From assembly GCA_003993805.1 (NCBI GenBank), contig RSEF01000002.1:8934667-8998666 (forward strand): a DNA stretch of 64,000 bases, in the 5' to 3' direction. The notes under the pieces were generated by a model. The model was not told the origin of the DNA, did not search any database, and saw only the letters and a list, made by a program, of their open reading frames with translations. The position numbers and the translations under genes were made by a program. Below, piece by piece: positions 13,517-24,880 of the stretch. This DNA is from Himantopus leucocephalus (lineage: Eukaryota > Chordata > Aves > Charadriiformes > Recurvirostridae). Within the stretch, counting starts at the first letter, position 1. Every line of letters begins with the position of its first letter.

Positions 13517-13636
13517 ATGGTCTGGGAGAACGGCTGTGTCGTTATTGTCATGCTGACACCCCTCGCAGAAAACGGAGTCAAACAGTGCTACCACTATTGG
13601 CCAGACGAAGGGTCAAACCTCTACCACATCTATGAG
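13517..13636 (+). CDS. PTPRN2: PTPRN2 coding exon b
   Basis: The exon has 40 codons, is phase 0 at both ends, and lies between the acceptor tttgtctgcag and the donor gtacct. It reads [20 protein letters not shown], then [24 protein letters not shown]...VIVMLT is the conserved central beta-strand segment of PTP domains. The YWPDEG here is the common C-x-YWP motif and not the catalytic WPD loop, which lies in the next exon. The frame continues directly from the previous exon (DFWQ/MVWE), and the join matches the classical DFWxMVW motif. Confidence 0.97.
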
Positions 13637-14772
13637 GTACCTAAACAACATATCTGGTTGTAAACGTGACAGTAAGTGTCCGGGTTGATTTCCTACGGGG
13701 CAAAATGGTGTTTAAGCCGACCTAACGTGGAGGTCGAGCTGAGGGCTCTTAAATACTCTTCGTGTGCCTTCGAGTAGTTTTAGATTTCTGAAAAATCCGA
13801 GCGCGGTTTTAATAGCAAGGTAGTTTCCGCTGAATAAAATCTAGTCAATAATGAGCCAAGTATTACAATGAAAAAAGGACAACAATTTTGTTTTTCAAAC
13901 GGTTTTGCAAGTGGTTGAAATGTGAAACTGTGTATTTATATTTTATAGGAAAATAGTATTTTTAGAACTAGTGAATTTTGCCTTAGGAAAGCCATATGTA
14001 TGTCTTTGCAGAAAAGCCTCTCTATAGCTGTAGTAATTAATGCTATCTATTTTTACCTCTTGCTTCAGCCACAATGACCAATATATATTTTTATTTTCTG
14101 CTTTACATTTCTAGCTCAAAATATCGTATCACTAGTTTTGTTGAAATGTACCGTTGATAATGGTTGTCAGATTTTTCCAGTTGTCCAGCTGAGCAGAGGA
14201 AGAAAATATTACACAATGCCAAATAAGAAGAATAGGAAAATGTGAAGAAATAGTTATTTAAAATAAAATGTCAACAAACTCATTTTCTGAAAAGATGAAC
14301 TCTGCAAATAAGCTGCATTTTTTAATACATGGCAGAAGAAACTGACTCTTTACTTCTCATGGGAATTCAACTCAGATTTTTAAGACCACGGAGAGGGGCC
14401 TGGACAATGCGTTGTGGGCATTTCTGAGTAGAAAGCCACTGGCAGTCCAACATATTTTCAGGCAGTGTCTTTTGTATTCACATAATGATATAAAGTTTCA
14501 ATTTAGTGATTTTTTTTTTGCATTAAAACTGTCAAGAACTTTTTTTATGTTTTCAATAAAATAGCAGTGGCAGCTAAGCCCTTCCTGACAACTACACTGA
14601 TTGCTAAATTAAAAAAAAAAAACACACATTTTCCCAGCAATGGCCAATTTGCTTAGAAAAACAAAACTCTCGTGCAATTCCTTTATCCCAGACATCTTAC
14701 ACCTGCAATCCTGAAGATGTGGCTTGCAACCGAAATTGCTAATCTCCTTTTGTTCCTTCCTGTGGGGTGTAG
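13637..14772 (+). other. PTPRN2: PTPRN2 intron 2 of the window (1.1 kb)
   Basis: A GT-AG intron with donor gtacct and an acceptor ending ...tgtggggtgtag. It is AT-rich with short A and T runs. I see no other feature in it. Confidence 0.9.
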
Positions 14773-14939
14773 GTAAACCTTGTCTCTGAGCACATCTGGT
14801 GCGAGGATTTCCTCGTGAGGAGCTTCTACCTGAAGAACCTGCAGACAAACGAGACCCGCACAGTGACACAGTTCCACTTCCTCAGCTGGAACGATCAGAG
14901 GGTTCCTGCTTCCACAAGATCACTTCTGGATTTCCGCAG
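14773..14939 (+). CDS. PTPRN2: PTPRN2 coding exon c (WPD-loop region)
   Basis: The exon is 167 nt, starts in phase 0 and ends two bases into an Arg codon before gtaaag. It reads [39 protein letters not shown], then [16 protein letters not shown]. The WPD loop of active PTPs (WPDxGVP) appears here as WNDQRVP: the aspartate remains, the proline is Asn, and the glycine before VP is Arg. From memory the human PTPRN2 loop reads WYDRGVP, so this species differs there. A diverged WPD loop is a family trait of the IA-2/phogrin pseudophosphatases. Confidence 0.97.
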
Positions 14940-17900
14940 GTAAAGCACAAAGTATGACAGTTCATGTAAGATGATACACATCTGAGGAACTAAACTAGTC
15001 CTTCTAGTTGTGCTTTAAATTTTTCTGGTTTGAATGCCACAATGCTAAACTAACAGACAAATCTGCAGTAGGTTGATGTTTGGTGTTGTCTTACACATAG
15101 ATGTTGCCTGGTTTTAAGAGGTACTCATTTTGCATTTAGAGATCGACACCTTTCTTCCCTTTGTACAGCTCTTCAGTGCTTCTGTATTTCTTTGTTTTCC
15201 AAGTATTTATCCATTCTGCAAATTCCAGACTTTTTGTGTGGCTCCCCTATGATCCTTATTGCAGGAATCTCACAAATAAACTATGTGCTATGAGCACGGT
15301 TAAAAAAAAAAAATCACGATGGAGTCATGGCAATAACGGCATTCCCATGGGAGCGTTTGCTCGTAAGGATCAAACTGTGAGGACTCTAGACTTTCTTTGG
15401 CTGCAGGAAGGTGGAAATTTGAGAAAGCAGATGAAAATGTTGACAAAGCATACCCTCTGGAATTTTAAAGAAAGTCAACGTGGCTTTAAAATACAAATAT
15501 ACAGAGGCAAAACCTGTGAAAGTCCTTGCCACCTTCTCTAATGTTTGCTGTGTCTATCTAAATTTTAATTTGAAAATTAAAGCCATGCATGATAAATACT
15601 GGAGCGAAATAATCTTCATTTGATTGCAAACCGTGCCCAGTGCATCGTGTGTAGGTGTTAGCGTGTATCAGCTAATCCACAGCGATGCGCTTATGACTAA
15701 TGAAAAGAATCTCCGGGAGGTTTGGGGAGTTGGTTCTCAATCCGCAAGCGGCCTGTGGGATCGCGTGTTTTCCTCTCTGCACTACAATATTATCTACAAC
15801 CCCCCGAAGTGATTATAAGGGGCTCAGTGCTCAAAAGGTCCAAACTTATTTCTTTCAATAAGTGCTGGGAGCTCTGACTGAATCCAGCCGGAGTTACGCA
15901 TCTGCCCCTGAGGGGAGAAGCCGGTGTATAACCAATGGGAGCTGGTTGCCCAGTTGGCAACACTTTACCCTTAAAATTTTAGGACTAAATGCCACCCTTC
16001 GTCCATCAGTGTCCTTGTATGTATTGCAAGGCTTTTCAAAGCAGAGAGTCATCTCACACGGTGCAGGTCAATAACGGAGTGCAGCTGTACTGAGTCGCTA
16101 GGACCTATGGCTGGGTAAGAATATAAGGATACGCTACAGACTCACAATGCAAATGCAATAGCGGAGGAAGGAAGCACGGCCATAGGATGAAGTTGAAGTT
16201 GTAATTGAGTTTTCAAGGTTTTCTTCTCTGGGTTCAGACTTCAATGTGATTTTTATGGGTTGCTTGTAGTACTGTGGAAGTTGCCTATAGTGAATTTCTG
16301 TAGTGAATATTCTGAATTGGTTCCATTAAACTGTGCGAGGCTGCAGCACGGAGCCAACACAGCGTCCGACTTTGCTCTTTTTGAAGTTAGTGGGAAATCT
16401 GCTAGCAATTCTAACTAGACTATAAATGAGCCTGTACAGCCAGGACATCTGAAGTTCGGAGCACCTCGACTCCAACTTGCTTCTGTAAGAATTGAGGTCC
16501 CTGCATGAACTGCAGGATTAGGTCTACAGTAAATCACAGTTCACATCACCAAGAAAGCACTGCGTAGAGTGACATTGTGTAAGGGTTAAATAGCCATGTT
16601 GAAGAAGTGTTGTGCAATACTTTGAAAAAGAAAAATTATAACTAGATGAGAAAAGTAGTGGAGCTGCCATTCTTTGTATTTAAAGCCAGTATGGGAATGA
16701 ACCTGTTAAGATTTAATTGAATTCTGAGTGTTCATTTAATATGTATTCACAGTCCAGTGTAGGGTACTGTAATCATTTGCTACGTGCAGATTTTGTACAA
16801 TGAACTCATAATACTGAATGCATAGTAAAATTCTGCCTGAAAAGGAATTTTGGCATGCACAATAGCTGGTCTGTGAATCTCAGTTTTCTTGGTCATCAGA
16901 TGTTGTTGCTTTTTTAATGACAAAAAAAACTAATGCACTATTGCTGAAATAATGTATTTGGAATTCATTTATACAATATATGTTTTACACCTGAAGCTTC
17001 CTATTTAAAGTACAAACTCCGCTGGATTACGACAGCTGAGTCTTAAAGCCCCCAGAATAAACGTCTGACAGCGCTACCATACTCGGAGCAGGGTAGTGCT
17101 AGGAAGGGGCTGCTCTCATTTCTTTTAATCTATCTATGTTTTTATGTGCATTCGGTGTGTTTGTATATATATATATGGATATGTGTGTATATTTATATAT
17201 TCACATACATATATGAAATTAAGCATATACATAACCAACCCTCTATTTTTTATAATTCATCACCAAGAAAAATTGGATTCCCAAAATTACCTTGCCCAGA
17301 GTCTGTGGAAATATGGACCTTAAAATTTTTATTGAAGTAAATTTTGCAAGTCTCTTTGAAAACTGAAAGCTTACATTTTTCTTACTATGTATCAGACAGT
17401 GTTTTAGATGATTTTGCATTTAGCAGATACATTAAACCTTGCGGAATAATCTATCATACTTTCATAATGTAGGTGTAAATTGCCAAAGAGATTATTCTAT
17501 ATACTTAAAAAATCTGCACAAAAGACAGTCCCTGAGAGGTGAGGCTACTACAGAAACCACTGGTCAGCTTTAAATGCTTCTGGAGTCCTAATTTCATTTT
17601 GAACAATAGACCAATCATTATTGCTCTGGACTAGCTTGTTAGTCATGCACTGATATGTGTAATTAAATATTTCTTGAGCCCAGAGGGAGCACATTTACAC
17701 TTTAAAGAGGGACTGCTAAGCTAAAAGATAATTAGCATCACATGTGAGGGCTTTGCTTAAAATATATATCTATTATGCTATCACTTCTCGCTGTGTGCAA
17801 TGGCATTTACTAACACTGCTCACTTTAAAAATGGACAAATTCTTATTTTGCCAGCTAATTAGCGGTTGCCAGTGTCATTTTTGTGATGTTGCAGCTAGTA

Positions 17901-20497
17901 ATATGAGCCCAGTTGCATAGTCACAAAAGTGATCATTGGAAACTGTGACTCTGCTGCAGGGACAATGTGGGAAACCCCTTTTCTGAGCCTCTAACGACCT
18001 CTGACCTTTGCTTGCTGATGGTTTGCATGATGATTTCTTTTTCACTCAATGAGCCAAGGGTTGGTTTGTATTACTAATCATTCTTTCTAAGTTAATTCTT
18101 CCTGTATATGTATATATATATAAAATATATATTTTCTTCAACATTCAAGAACTTTGCTTACTGATGAATTTTCAGCTCACTCTCATTAGCCAGAACTAAG
18201 AATGAAATGAGATGTTGCTGCACTTCTAAATATTTTCATAAACTATATATAGACAAAGCTATGAACCAGCTGGATTGAAACCCTTTGTTTTAATGTGTTT
18301 TCTGAAATGTGTGATAATGAAAATGTTTGAAACGCCTTCAATAAAACTGACAAACATAAGGTGTCTTTCCCTAACGTGTCTCTGGCTGTCTGATTTACTA
18401 GGAGGTCTGATTTACTGATAGGTTTAGATTGCGTTTGTGTCACTGAAATTATATTGAGGCTTTGGTAGGTGGCTAGTCACAACATGCAAATATCATATTA
18501 GTGGTGCCATACAAGGAAGAAAGGAACCGCACAAGCAGAAAAAGAAATAGTAAATACCCGCTCTAGTTATTAGCTTTTAGTTAATACTTTAAATGCAGGA
18601 ACGACTCTTTACTAACGCACATGATGGGGGGTGGGGGCAGGATGACCAGCTGCATGTGGGGGAATGCAGACTGACTGTATCAGGTGTTTTTACAGACAGT
18701 TCAAATATAATTACTATACAATACAAGAAATAAATATCAGGATTTTGGTTGTGTAGAAGGAGTCGATCCTCAGATCTGACCATCAAGAACTGAATGATTC
18801 ATTCATGTGTAAACTCTACTGCAGCTTAAATCATTGAAGTTTCTCTTGGTAGTGCCTGTGTATATATGCATCTATGGACATATAAATGGTCCTTTTAACT
18901 TCTAAAGTCAGGTGCTTCTCAATGACTTACCACCTATTTCATAGAAATTTTTCTACTGCATTAATTACTTACATCCAAGGAATACAGAGACAGAATGTCT
19001 CTGCAAGTATGATTTATATCAGTAAACAAAAGAGTAAGAATTGTGAAAAATTCCTGAATTCTAATGTTTAAAGGGAATCATTACAGGAACTTAATATTGT
19101 TATCAAGTTTGGTTAGAATTTTAAATAATAAAAAGCAGAATGTGAAAACACGGTTTCATGGGACACCACCACCGAGATCGCCGTAGCCTGTTTGGGTTGA
19201 GTTCCGGGTATCCTGACTCCCTATCAGATTTAGAAGTTTAGGCATCTTCAGGCTGTACTGTAAGCAATGTTTAAAGATATATGCATGTTTTCACAGCACA
19301 GATGTTAGTGAATAGATGAACAGCCAAGAACTAAATGATTCAGTAGGTTAGTTATGCTTTAAAATTCATAATAACATCATACCACAGTTGCCAAATTCCA
19401 GCAGCTCACTCCAGTTTAGCAGTCAGGATCCTGTGTAACACTTGCGCCGAGCTGGGGACTATTGGAAGGTCTGGGCACCCCTTGGAAGCTGCCCTGTGAA
19501 ATGGTTTTAGAGGAGACCTTCTAGCTCCAGTAAACTCAAACATCTCGTCAAGGATATTGAATGAAAGGTTTTCATTTCTTGAAGCAATGCTTTCCCATTT
19601 TAGCCTTTATTCAGCTTGCCTTGTTAACATATGTGTGCATATTTTATGGGGGTTTGGGCCTGTAACTTACTTGACATGCAAAATATATCCTAAAGCAGAA
19701 GAGAGGGTTTGGGATTTGGGTTTTTGTAAAGCAATTTAAATAGATTTAAACCAATTTTGTGGGCTCTATTCTTAGACTGAGTATCTTGGTTTGCTTCATT
19801 GAGTTTACATATCAGCAGACCTGTTCTATAGCTGTACTTTTATTGATTGACTTCACATATATTCTCTTGACACTGAGGATGTTTAACCAGGAAGCTGGAG
19901 AAGACAATAATGTGTAAATATTAAATATGTAAGACTTTTGCACTAGAACCAAAGCAGTAGAGCTCACTGATGGTTTTACTTCTTTTCACCACAATAGATT
20001 ACATTTTAGAAATTTTGTGAGAAGCTTTTCACGAGATTTGGTTTTTGCCTTTCTGAGGAGAACTGGTTTTACAAATCAGCACACATTGTATGATGTATAC
20101 TGGAATGGCCATTTTTTATTTTGGGTTCAGTTTGATGCCCCTTGATATTTCTTTGAGCAAGCTCATGAACTCAAAGTTGCCTTTAAAATTAAAGCATCTC
20201 AAGATAATCTTAGTTTTGGAGCTAAGACATGAGACTTTTGAGAAAAGACATTGTTTATTTTGCCTAGCCAGCAGCGATAACGGGATGTTTTCTGGGATTT
20301 CTACAGCAGCAAAGCAGAAGCAAACTTTAAACAAGATTATGTATGTAACAACTGCTTGTTATATTAGGAAATTATCATCCTGACTGTTTCTTTAAAGTCT
20401 GTAATATTTGTTTTTTCTTATTGCTTATTTTTGACAATTGGCTAAGGAAACGGTATGTCATATGCTTAATTAATTTTTTGTGTCTGTTTTATTTCAG
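14940..20497 (+). other. PTPRN2: PTPRN2 intron 3 of the window, host of mir-153
   Basis: A GT-AG intron of 5.56 kb (gtaaag ... ctgttttatttcag). It contains the mir-153 hairpin at 17861-17947, about 2.55 kb upstream of the next exon. TA-rich dinucleotide runs lie near 17165-17215 and 18104-18135. The rest is unremarkable AT-rich sequence; the frames at 15161-15541 and elsewhere look random. Confidence 0.9.
17861..17947 (+). ncRNA. MIR153: microRNA precursor mir-153 (mir-153-2 type)
   Basis: The hairpin has a 5' arm at 17875-17896 (TCATTTTTGTGATGTTGCAG + CT, the miR-153-5p sequence) and a 3' arm at 17913-17934. The 3' arm begins TTGCATAGTCACAAAAGTGA, which is the seed-bearing mature miR-153-3p. 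The arms pair almost fully across a short AU-rich loop (about 17897-17912). miR-153 is a conserved, brain-enriched microRNA that represses synaptic and vesicle genes such as SNAP25 and alpha-synuclein. Vertebrate mir-153 copies are known to sit inside PTPRN and PTPRN2, and same-strand location suggests co-transcription with the host. Confidence 0.98.
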
Positions 20498-20551
20498 AAA
20501 AGTAAACAAGTGCTACAGGGGTCGCTCTTGTCCAGTAGTTGTTCATTGCAG
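20498..20551 (+). CDS. PTPRN2: PTPRN2 coding exon d (ends inside the active-site signature)
   Basis: The exon is 54 nt. Its first base completes Arg from the previous exon, and it then reads KVNKCYRGRSCPVVVHC and ends with AG, the first two bases of a Ser codon. VHC is the start of the PTP signature and includes the nucleophile-position cysteine. The downstream splice site is AG/gcaagt, a GC donor rather than GT. No nearby GT keeps the HCSDGAGR reading frame, so the GC site is required for the conserved protein. Confidence 0.96.
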
Positions 20552-22640
20552 GCAAGTACAATTTCTAAAATAGCTTTAGTGAGATTTGTATGTGTAAGAA
20601 TTTAATATAGATATAAACAAAATGGGCAAATTAAAATTTTCAATGAATCACTAAACAGATAGGCAGGTAGGCTGAAGGTATTAAACACAGTTCAACTGTT
20701 CTTTAATGCTAATTAATACTTAGGATCTGTTTTGATAATGAAATTATTCTTTCCTATGATTTCATAGATGTTGTGTTATGACTTAACAGCGTATGGCCAC
20801 CCTTTCTAATATAAGTAGCCCTTCAGTTTCATAAATCTCCTTCAAAATGATAGTTGTTCCTTGCATTCCCTCCCAATTTAGTCTTCTTTATTTTATTAAC
20901 ACTCAAGTGTGTTATTTTTACTTTGCTTGCATTTAGTGATCACGGTGAGAAGCGGGCAATGTCAGGGAGTAGAAACCTACCCAGAGATTGAGAAATCCTT
21001 TAAGCATAGATTGTCTTTAGGCCTGACAGTCTGATAGATGCACACAAAAGCCATTGGGCAGGTCAATGGAAAACTTTACCATGATAATGTTCAATGTTTG
21101 GTTTTGCCATTGGAGGTTCTGAGTTATAAGGAGAATATTGCACTTATTTATTGAAGATATTCGTGTAGATAAGGAAGATAGGAAACCAGCCCTGCTAAGA
21201 GGCAGGTTGTTTGACATGTGGCACTCCACTTCGGGTGGGACTGAGGAGGAAGGGGACATGTTTCTCACGTGTGGCTCAGCTAAGTCATCTTCCACTGGAT
21301 GCACGGAGGCCCTCTGCAGAGGTGAATGCTCTGGAGCAGACTTGTTTGCATTGCCTTCAGGAGGCCTGAGAAAAGAAACATTTGGTGTAGAATGAAGAGC
21401 CTTCAAGTTTCTTGCTCTTTCCTTACTGTGATGGATGGAAATGTGTACCATCGTCTGAGTAGTTTTTGTTTTTATTGGGCCTGATTGCTGCCTTGTCTCT
21501 CATTATTCAGCTTAACTAATAAGATTGTGTCTTTGTTCCCTTCGTAGACATAGGGAAGAAAATTATTACCCTTACCTTCTTTTCTCTAAGCAGTGATCTA
21601 GTAACTGAAAGAAAAAAACCTCTGTCTACAGAGACTTAACAAAAATTAAGTTTCATAGCCTGCCTGTAAACAGAATGTGATAATGCGCTTCATGCTGTTC
21701 TATTATTTTTCCTTTCATTACTTCTTGTACACAAATTGAGCTATCAATAAAAATAATGGCTTAATTAATAAAACTACATACCAGTCTAATTGGTCACACA
21801 TGCACCTTTGTAAAAATTTTGGGGAGGGAAAGAAAAAAAGCTTTTACTTAAAGTCTTAATTATGTTTGCTAACAGCAGCTCTAAAAGAGCATCAAGCTGG
21901 CAATTACACGTTGCTCTCTGAAAGGGACACAAGCTGCATTCAGATGAGGGAGCTTTCTGCCTCCCAAGGCCTAGGCTCACATCTCTGAGGAAGGGCTGAT
22001 GATACACAAAAGTTAAAGCTGTTTCTTAGGAATTACATGATAATATTTTTTCTGGTCATCGCAACTAAGGAAGATTTAAAGGGAACATAAAAAGAAAAAA
22101 ACAAGTCACTCATGATGTATAGTGAAAAAAGATTGCAGCCCCTCAGTAATCAAATATTTTGGTTCTCGGGCAGATCTCTGTATGGATTCCCTCTGACCGC
22201 TGTGTTTAAATGCAACCTGCAACGTTCGGGGACTGTTCTAGATAATGTTCTGGTCTAGCTTATTCTGTGGCTCTTGATCTCATATAGAAGTGACTATAAG
22301 CTCATTATACGTACGCTTTTTGAACAGAAATGGTATCCTGTTTTAGGGTTACTCACTTTTCCACTGTTGTTTGAAATGCTTTTATTGCATAAACACAACT
22401 CGGTTTAAAAAAATCAAAACAAAGCCCTGTTACCCATGCAGGATAGTAGTTAATCTCCCATGAACAGCTTGTGTTAATTCAGTGCAAGCTCCTTCTCCCC
22501 CTCTCAGTACCCTACTTTAGCCCTCGTTCTGTCCTCTCCCCCTACGTGTAGCAGTATAACGTTAAGGGCAAGTACCTTCATGTTGAGTCTAGATGCACAT
22601 TCATAGGCTTTATTTTTTCTTTTTCCCTTTCTGTTGGCAG
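20552..22640 (+). other. PTPRN2: PTPRN2 intron 4 of the window, GC-AG type (2.1 kb)
   Basis: The donor reads cattgcag/gcaagt and the acceptor tttctgttggcag. Apart from the GC, the donor matches the consensus AG/GCAAGT that U2-type GC-AG introns use. The intron interrupts the Ser codon of HCS|DGAGR. The body is AT-rich; an open frame pair at 21017-21451 shows no family resemblance. I see no other element. Confidence 0.93.
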
Positions 22641-22705
22641 CGATGGTGCAGGAAGAAGTGGAACCTACATTCTAATTGACATGGTTCTCAATAAAATGGC
22701 CAAAG
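22641..22705 (+). CDS. PTPRN2: PTPRN2 coding exon e (P-loop DGAGRSG)
   Basis: The exon is 65 nt. Its first base completes Ser (AG|C), it then reads [21 protein letters not shown], and it ends one base into a Gly codon before gtgaga. Joined to the previous exon it makes [10 protein letters not shown]. Active PTPs have Ala where this protein has Asp (HCSA...). That substitution is characteristic of IA-2/phogrin and accounts for their very weak or absent phosphotyrosine phosphatase activity. RSG rather than RTG, and NKMAKGAKE rather than NRMAKGVKE, fit PTPRN2 over PTPRN. Confidence 0.97.
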
Positions 22706-24559
22706 GTGAGAATCGAAAGGCTTGTTACTTCCTCAGTACTGAAAGATGTGCTTGTGTTGCCATGACAACGCGGGGAGCAATATTCACAGAAAATCTGCGA
22801 ATAAATTAGAGGCAAATTGTAGTCTTTCCTGAATGTTCTGAAGTTTTATTTTCACAGTGATTTTAAACAACAAACCTAAACGCAAGTGCTTTGTGAATGA
22901 GCAGGTGTTTCCGTTCTGTTGAGAAGTATTTGAGTTTTTAAATTTGTCATTTAAAATAGTTATTGCAGTTTTCAGAAGGTACCTTGGGGCTGTACAATTC
23001 TTATTCAGTGGTTACGTGAGTTAGGTCCTGGGCTGCCTCATGACTGTTGCCCAGTCCACTATCACCTACCCAGCCATGATGGTCAAACGTGATTACTTTT
23101 TTTTTTGTAGCTGCCCATTGCCACCATAGCACCTAGAAGAGCTCGTACCAGACAGGGCCTCATGTGCTCCACAAATTTGTCTCTTAGGAGGAAAATGACT
23201 GTAGTGAGTGAACAGGACAGAGGACTGAAAATAAATCTGCTAATGCTCTGTTCCCAGATCTGTCACTGTCTCTTCAATTTTGAACAATTTATTTAACTTT
23301 TCTGTTCCTTTGTTTCCTTATTTGTGAGATCTAATTTTATGAAGTGGGAAGTCATCTGTCAACATAAATATATACTGTTGTTTGTTTGTTTGTTTAAAAT
23401 TAAGTTTGTAGATTCTCTAGAAATTGGGACCATTCCTTAACTTTTTGTTGATCGGTAAATGGTTCATGGTCAGAAGTACTTGAGATGCTCTGAAATAATC
23501 CTGGTATGTTAGAACTAAACCAAATTTTTAATTACAATACTGTCTTCAAAAGGAAGGAGAGTAAAAGTGGACACGTTAACCTGACCATATGTTGAAAAGA
23601 CATAATAGTCAACTTTATTTATATATCGTACACCTTCCCCATGCCTTTGGCCATCTTTGTATCACAGTTTCGTAGAACTGCATTTTAAGAGGAAGAGAAA
23701 TATTGTGAGTTTCAAAATAAAGAAAAAAATAGTTATTTGTCTTTCTTAAGCTGAGTTCATAAGCCACCTTGATCTGGCCTTACGCACATGTGTTTGTATT
23801 TAAAGAAAAAGGATTAATTTAAATAGAGGAACAATATTTAGTTCTTTGAGTTCTAATCACTCTACAGTTGTTTAAAATCTTCTAACATAGACATATTTTT
23901 ATACAGATTTTAAAAATATACTCCATACTTTTAAGTCATTCTGTTGGACACAGTGGTGTCCTGTCCATTTAGAAAGAAGAGTTCAGCATTTTTTCTTTCC
24001 ATATTCTGGTAACATGTCTCGTGAAATGTGGACTTAATTTTCTGCCCATGAGCGTCATGCGGAACTTGCTACTGATGTTAAAGGAAGTTGTGTGTTTGCC
24101 TTCTCCTTAGTAGTGTACTGAAAATAAATTTTTCAGTGGAATGAGATTAGGCTCATTGGAAAGTAGGTTTTTACTCTGTGAAGCAATATGGAGATATTTC
24201 CAATGCTTGTTACATGCAATGTGACAACCTAGACTTTAAAAATAGAAGCAATGGTACGTCGTAAAATTAATGTACACCTTTGTTAGGTATTTGTTAGGCT
24301 CATTTCAGTCATCGGCAGTGAGAAGATGTAATGAAAACTAGATTTAAAGTATATGCAATTTACTCGCATAAAGAAGTAAATGAGAAGTATTTTCTAGCTT
24401 GGGGCTTTCAGCCACTTAAGGGAGGGTTGACTTTGTTGTAAAAGCACTGAAGAATGCCATTTATTGACTCCATTGTACCATGTAATGTCAAATTCCATTT
24501 TAAGTGTGGGCTTAGCGCTTCACAATACCAGACAAGTCATGTGAAACTGGCCAGAGAAA

Positions 24560-24880
24560 GGCGTCACAGGGCTTTTTGGAGATCGGTCACCCCCATTTTG
24601 TTCTTGACCTGCTCCCCTCTGCCCGTGGGGGTGTGCGACGCGAAATCCCCTGACCTGGTGCTTTGGCTGGGGTTTAAATGAAAGATCAAAGGGCAGAGCG
24701 GGCATCTCAGCCCTGCTGAGGTGGGCCTTTCCCAGGCTGTCACACTGTGCGGCCGCCAAAGGTTTTGTTCAGGCGGGAGCCGAGGCCCAGCCTGTGCGGC
24801 CGGGGCCCTCTTTGTCTGGCCTGAGAAGCTGGAGGCCCAGGTTGAGGATCCAATGTTCATCAAATGATCAAAGGCCTGAA
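24560..24880. promoter_or_regulatory. GC-rich intronic patch with two TCF/LEF-like motifs, candidate enhancer
   Basis: This roughly 300-bp stretch is clearly richer in G+C than its flanks and contains a NotI-type gcggccgc. It has AGATCAAAGG at 24683-24692 and TGATCAAAGG at 24865-24874, both close to the TCF/LEF consensus, plus further CAAAG/CTTTG cores. It is not open long enough to suggest an exon. Calling it an enhancer is an inference from composition and motifs only. Confidence 0.3.

Noticed and set aside
13595..13612. WPDEG in exon b taken as the catalytic WPD loop
   Set aside because: It belongs to the C-x-YWPDEG motif; the true loop position is WNDQRVP in exon c.
15840..16060. Possible old interspersed repeat (ccagccggagttacgcatctgc region)
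   Set aside because: The texture is reminiscent of old sauropsid repeats, but I could not match it to a family.
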